Shown here: one piece after another, positions 57,524 to 64,000 of the stretch
How positions within the stretch are numbered: position 1 is the first letter of the stretch
How the letters are laid out: every line of letters begins with the position of its first letter
NCBI GenBank assembly: GCA_009667805.1
Contig: CM019063.1
Coordinates: 348,320,862 to 348,384,861, forward strand
Direction of reading: 5' to 3'
DNA from: Leptobrachium leishanense
Lineage: Eukaryota > Chordata > Amphibia > Anura > Megophryidae
DNA length: 64,000 nt
The notes under the pieces: generated by a model
The model's input: the letters and a program-made list of their open reading frames with translations, nothing else
What the model was told of the DNA's origin: nothing
The model's database searches: none
Made by a program: the position numbers and the translations under genes

Positions 57524-59911
57524 CTATTAAATAAAACAGTTATAAAGTAGAATAATCATGGTACTGGTAGAAGAGAAACAACTGTAGGAGGCAGGCTAGA
57601 GTCTTCTGCAAAACAAAAAAATAATGCATGGTTCTTAAACTCTGGACAATCTTCATTCCAACATAGAGGGCGACCTAAATGTTCATTTATCTTCTTGATC
57701 TTTACAAAATAGCTGAAATTCATACCTTTATTCTATGCATTTGTGTAGTTCAGAAACATTGGGGGGGGGGGTGCAGAATTTGCAGTCCCTATTTTAGACA
57801 TTGCACAAACAAAGTTGTATTGTAACCTTTGTAGCACTGTCTATGGGGCTACATATTGTATTGTACGACAAAAGAACACAGCTTGAAAGCCATAAAAGGA
57901 ATGTACGTAATAAGTGAGCGAAAATAGTTTGTTGTATCTTTCAAGTAAATTCATATCAATGGAGATGGAGCCCATTCTCCCAAAAAGGACCATATTACAT
58001 CTTTTATGTGATAAAATAAGGTCTTATTTCCACAAAAAATATATACTACACAATAATAAAAAACTAAAAAAAGCACACTATAATTAATATAAAAACTGTA
58101 AACATAGTAAAGCCTTCGACTGAATAGGCCTTACCATGGCTGGACATTCAGGTACTGGGTATTGTTGCTGGTACATGGGGCTCATGTAATAATGCTGCTG
58201 TACCGCCTGTTGTTCCATCTGCATAAAGAACATTAAAGCAAATCACTCAATACTTTACAGTAATTGACAATTCCCCCCCTTTTTTTCTTTATAAATGCTA
58301 AGAGTATGAGGATGCATTAAAAAAAAAATCAGTTCCAGCGCCTAGAATAAAGTAGTAATCAAATACCCTTATTATAAAAAAAATTTGCCCCCCCAAAAAT
58401 TGTTTTTTAAAATGACATTACGTGTGTGTGTGTGTGTAAAGATGGGATGATGTGGTGGGTTAATAATTACCTATTCCTCCTGACCTTCACAGTCCATTCC
58501 CTACATTTTTTTTTTTGCCTAGCACAAGTGAAAACTCACCTCCTTTCCAGCTCCTCTTGTGCTCTTCCAATGGACTACACATGCAAGAAGCACCAAGGTG
58601 CTGTCCACTCAACAACTGGTCATTTTAGGGACACTGAGAAATTTTGGGTGATCTAGTTAAGACGAAAATCTAGGGTGGATTAGGATAAATCCAGGTTGCT
58701 GGGGGTTAAAGAATACCTGAGGTAAAATGTTTGCATGGCAAGGTCTAAACAATGTATCTTTCCTTTTCTTACAAGTATAACTCCCATAATAGTCACAAGA
58801 TAAGGAAACTTACATTGTTTAGTCCATGTCAATTTGGCCACTAAGTCCTCCTTAAACCACTATTCTTGTAGTCTACAGATAAAAACGATGGTCTACCATA
58901 TAATGGCAGAAAACCAGCATCAAGATTCTCTCATTTGGAACAGCTTCCTAAACAAAGACATTTCATTTCAATACCCTTCACTTTCAGCTTGTTGTCTGTC
59001 ACCATCAATCTTTGTTCAGTTTTGAGGTGAAGAAGGGTTGAGATCATGTTACAAAGATACAGAAATTCCCACCCCGCTTTAAACCAGGAAGCCAAGCTTA
59101 AATTGCTAAACTATATAACTGGATTTAAGGCTTGCTTTAAAAAATAAAAAAAAAGAAGAAACACACACGAGAAAGCAACTTTAAAAAAGACAAGCGCTAA
59201 CTGTAAGGACAAGCTCTAACTGTAATCAACTAAACGGCAAAATATATACAGTATGGCTGCATTTCCTCTACTATAGAACACAGGGTACATCAATGAACGG
59301 TCGCCAGACATGATTGGCGGCTCTATAATGACTCTGTAGGACTTTTAACAAGTAAAATATTGATATCATGCTGGATATCACAGCCACCCAACTGTGCGAG
59401 CTGTTGTACCTTTTAGGTTGCCAAACACGGGCTCGATTACTAGTCAGTGGCTATACTAGAACCAAGACCAGCAATTTTAATGGGGAACACTGGAGGCCTT
59501 AGGACGGGTCCAGGCTGTCTTGTGAATTTGGCCTGGATGTTCAATTACTTGAGTCCATATCCAAACCTTTTTAATATTCCTTTTCTGTTTATGGCTGAAG
59601 AAAAATGTGTTTTGTGCTGAATTTTCTAATACCTAAAAGTTGTAATCAGGAACTGATTAATTGGCGCATACTGTAATAACATTGGGTGTGCATGCCAGTG
59701 ATAAGACACCATGGAGTCAAGCACAGCATCTGTTTTGATTTTGTGGGTTCACCCTCAGCCAAAGGAAGGACACCAGACAACCATTAGTTCTCTATGTCCT
59801 TCAAATGACAGCATGTTAATGAAGTATCCTGTGCTGTCTGGCTCCTGTTTCATCTTGTAATACGGAACCTATAAAAGTACACATAGTTGAGAGTTCAGCA
59901 AGCCTACATAC
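57524..59911 (-). other. BMP2K introns around the 84-base exon
   Basis: Apart from the exon at 58135-58218, no gene or complete element was recognised. A GT microsatellite is at 58421-58436, and G and C runs lie at 57762 and 58389. Confidence 0.5.
58135..58218 (-). CDS. BMP2K: BMP2K small Q/Y-rich coding exon
   Basis: The acceptor CTTTATGCAG precedes ATG GAA. The 84-base exon encodes MEQQAVQQHYYMSPMYQQQY, then PVPECPAM, and ends at ATG|GTAAGG (58134). It is phase 0 on both sides, so it could be skipped without a frame change. It corresponds in position to the human segment QQQMLQQQFLMHSVYQPQ. Confidence 0.88.
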
Positions 59912-60102
59912 CTGTTGTGTCAAGGTTTCTCGGAATAACTGCTGGTGATGTTGTTGGAGATAATATAAATGCAGCCGTTGCAGCCCAATGTCTCCAAACT
60001 GCAATTGCTGCCAAACCTTATACTGCTGTGGAGAAAGTTGGACACCCTCCTGAGGTGCTCTCGATTCATGGCCATTACCAGGGCTCTGGGCAGTTGGTGT
60101 TG
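59912..60102 (-). CDS. BMP2K: BMP2K coding exon at the position of the human polyQ/polyH tract
   Basis: The acceptor AAATACAG precedes the exon, whose first two bases complete an alanine codon. It reads TPTAQSPGNGHESRAPQEGV, QLSPQQYKVWQQLQFGDIGL and QRLHLYYLQQHHQQLFRETL, then TQQ. The donor is CAG|GTATGT at 59911 (phase 0). The block KVWQQLQFGDIGLQRLHL matches human RVLQQLQQGDWRLQQLHL. The very long glutamine and histidine runs that follow in human are replaced here by a short YYLQQHHQQ. Exon length is 191 bases. Confidence 0.9.
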
Positions 60103-60676
60103 CTGTATTTATACAAAAAAAAACAAATTGCTATTGCTTTTCATACTTTTAGTTTTTGCTCTTTGAAGAAGACACGGCTCTACAGATTGTTACCATGTCA
60201 TTTCAGATCCAATTGTATATTATTGCACCACAATCCTACAAAAGTGTAGCCAGTTCTTATTTAGTGCTGTACCCACCATTTTTTTTTAACCCACCATTTG
60301 GTGAGGGTATAAAATAACCCCGCCACTATAAACTACCAGTAAAGGAACAGCAAATAACGATTTATCCCTATGTTCTTCTCGCAGTGTTAGAGGAAACAGG
60401 CTTAACCGAGAATCAAACAAGATGACACTTCTTAAATGACGCCAACAGGAGAAAAAATGGAAGCACCTGGGCTGAAACCAGGCAAGGCGCATGAGGTGTC
60501 ATTTCATCAAAGGATGAGATAGCACACTGATCTTAAAGATTAATGCGATATCCACCACCTGATGGGACACCACCAAGGACAGGTCAATGAGAGGTTAACT
60601 TGAAGAGGTGATCTAGGCCTTTACAGATGTGCTCAAACACACATATGTGCCTTTTAACAAAAAACATTAATATTAC

Positions 60677-60840
60677 CATTATGACTTTGGTGACTTGGCG
60701 CGCTCTGCATGGGCATCTGCTTGACCGGTGTAGCTGAACTTTGGATTGGAAGCACCTTTGTAGGGACAGTACCAGCATATCCCTTAGGCCTCTGTCTTGG
60801 TGTAATGGAGGTTTCTGTAGGCCCCAGTGCATCCGTTATT
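60677..60840 (-). CDS. BMP2K: BMP2K coding exon just after the kinase-proximal region
   Basis: The acceptor CTCATTCTAG precedes the exon. One base completes the previous codon, then it reads ITDALGPTETSITPRQRPKG, YAGTVPTKVLPIQSSATPVK and QMPMQSAPSHQSHN. The donor is ATG|GTAATA at 60676 (phase 1). ITD..GPTETSI.PRQRPK and IQSSATPVK match human BMP2K, and AAK1 has a similar TETSIAPRQRPK. The preceding exon, expected to end in an AAAKK..KAR-like sequence, was not found up to 64000. The kinase domain therefore lies further right. Confidence 0.94.
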
Positions 60841-63800
60841 CTAGAATGAGAATTCCAAAAGGCAACGGGCATGAAATTCCTTTTCCTTTTTTGCTACAGA
60901 GGCTATTTTTTTGCAATGTTGAGCATGTTTTTAGTTTTGCTTTTCTGTTTACACTAGTGATTCATTTCTGATGAAGTAGTGAGATGTTAATATTGTTCAT
61001 AAGTAAATACACTAAAAATAGGAAGATTTTAGTATGCTTGCGTCTCCCAGGAGATCACAAAAGAAAGAAGAGGATTAGTGGCTACATAGGACAGGTTTCG
61101 CTGATAAAGCAGACAGATCGACCCGGGTAAGGTGGCGGCATCTCACAATTGTTGAACACTTTACGTTTCATAAGGCGGACAGGATAGCTACATGTGGAAA
61201 CCCCTGTTGATTTACATACCTAAATTTGGTTAAGGTAGAAATGATCTTCAAACAAATGCGTCTGTTCAATTGAACAAGCAGGTACAGGTTTACTTTTTGA
61301 CAGTGCTTATAATCCTTACAGCAAGTACATTTAGAGATTTCCTAAACTCACAAATCGATTTATATGTGGGTTGAATAGAAATTTTCACAATCAAACCCTT
61401 GATATGCTAATGGCGGAACCAGGGCCGACCTTTGGGATGTGCGAGCTGTGCGGCCTCACAGGGCACCATCGCACAGGGCGCCATGGCAACAGCCGCACAC
61501 AGCTCAAGCGGCCCCGCAATGTAAAAGATGCAGGCGAATTATTGTGGAGGGAGCAGCCAGTAGGTGGCGCTCATCAGCTGCTGAGCGAGACACCAACGGC
61601 TGCTTCTCCCCATCCTCCTGTACGTCTTCCTGTTTCCACACCATGCGGAAGGGACGCGTGAAGAAGGCGCAAGAAGAGCAGGACCAGCTGAGCAGCAGCC
61701 AGGGGGACAGGTAAGATTTCCCTGAGCAGTGTTTTTTTAACTTCCTGAATACGAGGGATGCACTGAAATTTCAGCCACCGAAAATTATCAGTCGAAAATG
61801 GTGTTTTTGGTTTCAGCCGAAATGGAAATTCTGCCGAAAAAAAAACAGCCGAAAATTTCCATTTCCCGGCCGAGCCGGGGGCTACTGTGTGGCTACCGAG
61901 GGGCGCTGTGAAGATTTCTCGCACACGGCGCCCTAACGCCGGCCCTGGGCAGAACCATTGTGCTAAGGGATGACTGGCAGAAGGGAACAGGAGAATCCTA
62001 GGGGTCAGGAAGGTGTGGCAGGCAGCAGAGACAGAGGACCCCTTGTCACTGGAGGCAAGAACAGATCTCATATATTTAAAGGGACATTCCTGACACCACA
62101 ACAATTTCAGCTCATCAGAATTAAGATTGCAAAGACTCTACCCCTGCAGTTTGTCTTCTCAAAATTAGTTTTTGTCAATAACTGCTTCAAAGTGGGTATA
62201 ACTACACCCAGAAACCTGTCAATCAGATCCAAGAAAGTATATCTTCTATCATACATCACATTAATGACTGCGCCACTTCAACAGCTCCTCTACTATTCCA
62301 GGTCGAGCTGCACCCCTTGCTGTGGTTTAACCAGGCAGTTTATAGTACATGTAGGATTTATATACTTTGTGTAGAAAGCACAAAGCATGAGCCCAATAAT
62401 AACCTGTCACTCCTCAATAAAAGAGTGCCACCACAAAAGCAAAGTTCCATATAAAATCACATCGCACGAAGAAAAAAAAATATTAAAGCATTGTGGATTT
62501 TGAAAGAAAGGTGAACATTTCAAAGATAATTCACTTGAATACATGTGTTTTCTTCATACAGATTAAGGACAATACAGAAATCATGCTCTTGTCAGACATA
62601 ATGGTGCGTCCCCAAAATCTGTCTAAAAAATTATTTTAGAAATATTAGATACTAGAAAACATCTCTACAGCTCATCTGGCCAGGGCTCTCTGCACCGCAT
62701 CTTTTAGTTTGTAATTTGGTTTCTATCCTGAATTAACCACAAGAGGGCGCACAAGGATCAACAGTCACCCCATTGCTTGGAAATCTACATTTGCCAAATA
62801 TACTAACCACGCTTTATTAAGACAATGATACAATACTCCAATGCATTCTGTAGCTGGATGGAGTAACAAACATTTCTGCAGAGCTGTATCTTTTTTAAAA
62901 AAAAAAAAAACATAGTAATAAAACATTCCTTCTAAACTACATGTAAGAAAGAAAAATAAACTATACATGGTCTTCATTTACACCCGATTCAGTGCCCTAT
63001 TCCAGTCTTGTCACTAAAAAGAAAAAAATTGTCACAAGCCAAAACTCCTTACCAGCTCTTAATTTGCAAACCAGCTGCATTTATCAGGGGCTGACCTCAA
63101 AACAAAACAGAGGCACTGTATGATGCCGGCTGCGGCAAATGCTGCCGGTATCTGCTCCATGGAGCCCAGCGCGTCCCTGCCAAGAGCTCTGTGGGTGCTC
63201 AAGCTAGCAGATCATGCAGGAGCAGAGGATGAAGCATGGAAGGGCAATGGGAACGATTTGTCCCAGTCTCCCACTGCTCACAGTGAGTTAAAGTGGTGGA
63301 TCGCTCCTCTCTCCAACATGGATGAGAGGTTAGAATGGGATTTTTGGGAGGGTTATTGTAATGTGATAAGTGATTTTTCGATACTAGCTCCAGAATAGAA
63401 GAACGAGCTGCCATGTAATAGCTTGCTCTTCTGTTCTGAGGCGCAAATAATGTATCCTATACAAGGTATAGGAGACATTAATTTACAGTAGGGAGGCACT
63501 TTGACAGTTTAAGCAGTTTCTCCAGCTGTTCGCATATTGTGTTGAGCCGTTCTGTACATCAACTCCAGCCAATATATCTTAAAGGCAAGAGGGCCTTTAA
63601 GGGAGATGGAGGATCACATTATACTGGTATAATGTCTAAAAGGATTTTAAACCTCCTTGGATTTTTTAATTTGAAGAATGTTCTTATTAGGAGAAAAACT
63701 ACTCTTGTGCTACAGAGTCTGTTGAGTGCTCCCCATTGCATGCAATACAAGAATGTGCAGAGAGGTACTGAATGGAAAACCTTCTTGGATACACCATGGG

Positions 63801-64000
63801 TTCTGTTCAAACATCCAGCAATGGCAGGGTTATGCAGTTAGCAATTTGAAACCTGGAACTCCATTATTGCTACATAATATGTATACAGTGGAACGGGAGT
63901 TGGCAGATCAAACTCCAACAAAGCAAGTGCACGTCAGCTACAATGGCAGAGTTGTAATAACAGGGCCATAACTCTGTCTGTAGTAGATATACCCCAGATA
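60841..64000 (-). other. BMP2K intron (continues off-window)
   Basis: No further BMP2K exon was found on the minus strand. Apart from the 61420-61947 element the sequence shows no gene. The open frames at 63120-63841 have no family resemblance that I recognise. Confidence 0.6.
61420..61947. mobile_element. hAT-like MITE with CAGGGCCG ends, further element nested inside
   Basis: The ends CAGGGCCGACC and CGCCGGCCCTG are inverted. Flanks GGCGGAAC (61412-61419) and GGCAGAAC (61948-61955) are an 8-bp duplication with one mismatch. The interior repeats GCGCC/GGCGC segments. At about 61753 a second hAT-like end (GAGGGATGCACTGAAATTTC) starts inside it. The open frames here on both strands are not genes. 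Confidence 0.65.

Noticed and set aside
61574..62104. 176-residue minus-strand frame
   Set aside because: It crosses the boundary of a GC-rich MITE and shows no domain. The openness follows from repeat composition.
63120..63971. Open frames of 92-100 residues near the right edge
   Set aside because: No homology recognised, no splice signals in agreement, and they lie within the BMP2K intron.

Overview
The window is vertebrate nuclear DNA, most likely from an amphibian and probably a frog. It has intron-split genes with vertebrate splice signals. It also carries a dense mix of L2 and CR1-type LINEs, Tc1/mariner, hAT-like, Harbinger-like and TTAA-type DNA elements, and a Penelope-like element (PLE). 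The organism call is an inference from this repeat mix and from protein divergence; no species can be named.

Two protein-coding genes are present, both cut by the window edges and convergent (tail to tail), as I recall for the human PAQR3/BMP2K pair on 4q21. PAQR3 (plus strand) supplies its last two coding exons at 1-93 and 6111-6253. BMP2K (minus strand) supplies its last eight coding exons: 60840-60677, 60102-59912, 58218-58135, 57523-57264, 52866-52709, 46493-46380 and 31321-29910, counting seven located exons here plus the kinase-domain exons off-window beyond 64000. All seven located exons join in phase. One junction (46380 to 31321) uses a GC donor. They encode the Q-rich linker and the long C-terminal tail with repeated D-x-F-G-x-x-P-F motifs that resemble AP2/clathrin-adaptor binding sites.

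Region by region: 1-6.3 kb is the PAQR3 3' end with an intron holding a small MITE, a CR1-type LINE and an inverted repeat pair. 6.5-10.1 kb holds an array of alternating inverted repeats and a hAT-like element with a LINE inside it. 11.35-19.02 kb is a 7.7-kb PLE insertion with 14-bp target duplications. It has two 2.63-kb inverted arms, each with a hammerhead ribozyme, around a reverse transcriptase plus GIY-YIG endonuclease reading frame with one frameshift. 20-28 kb is intergenic with several MITEs and hAT-like copies. 28.1-31.3 kb is the BMP2K 3' end. 31.5-64 kb is BMP2K introns with three closely related Tc1 elements (one with an intact 350-residue transposase), a fourth older Tc1-type element, L2 copies, a second inverted-arm element with a hammerhead, and another repeat family carrying a canonical hammerhead.

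The most notable content is the hammerhead-bearing retroelement material: two perfect ribozymes in the PLE arms, one canonical ribozyme at 38152-38197, and altered copies at 35056-35098, 43467-43512 and possibly 55514-55550.
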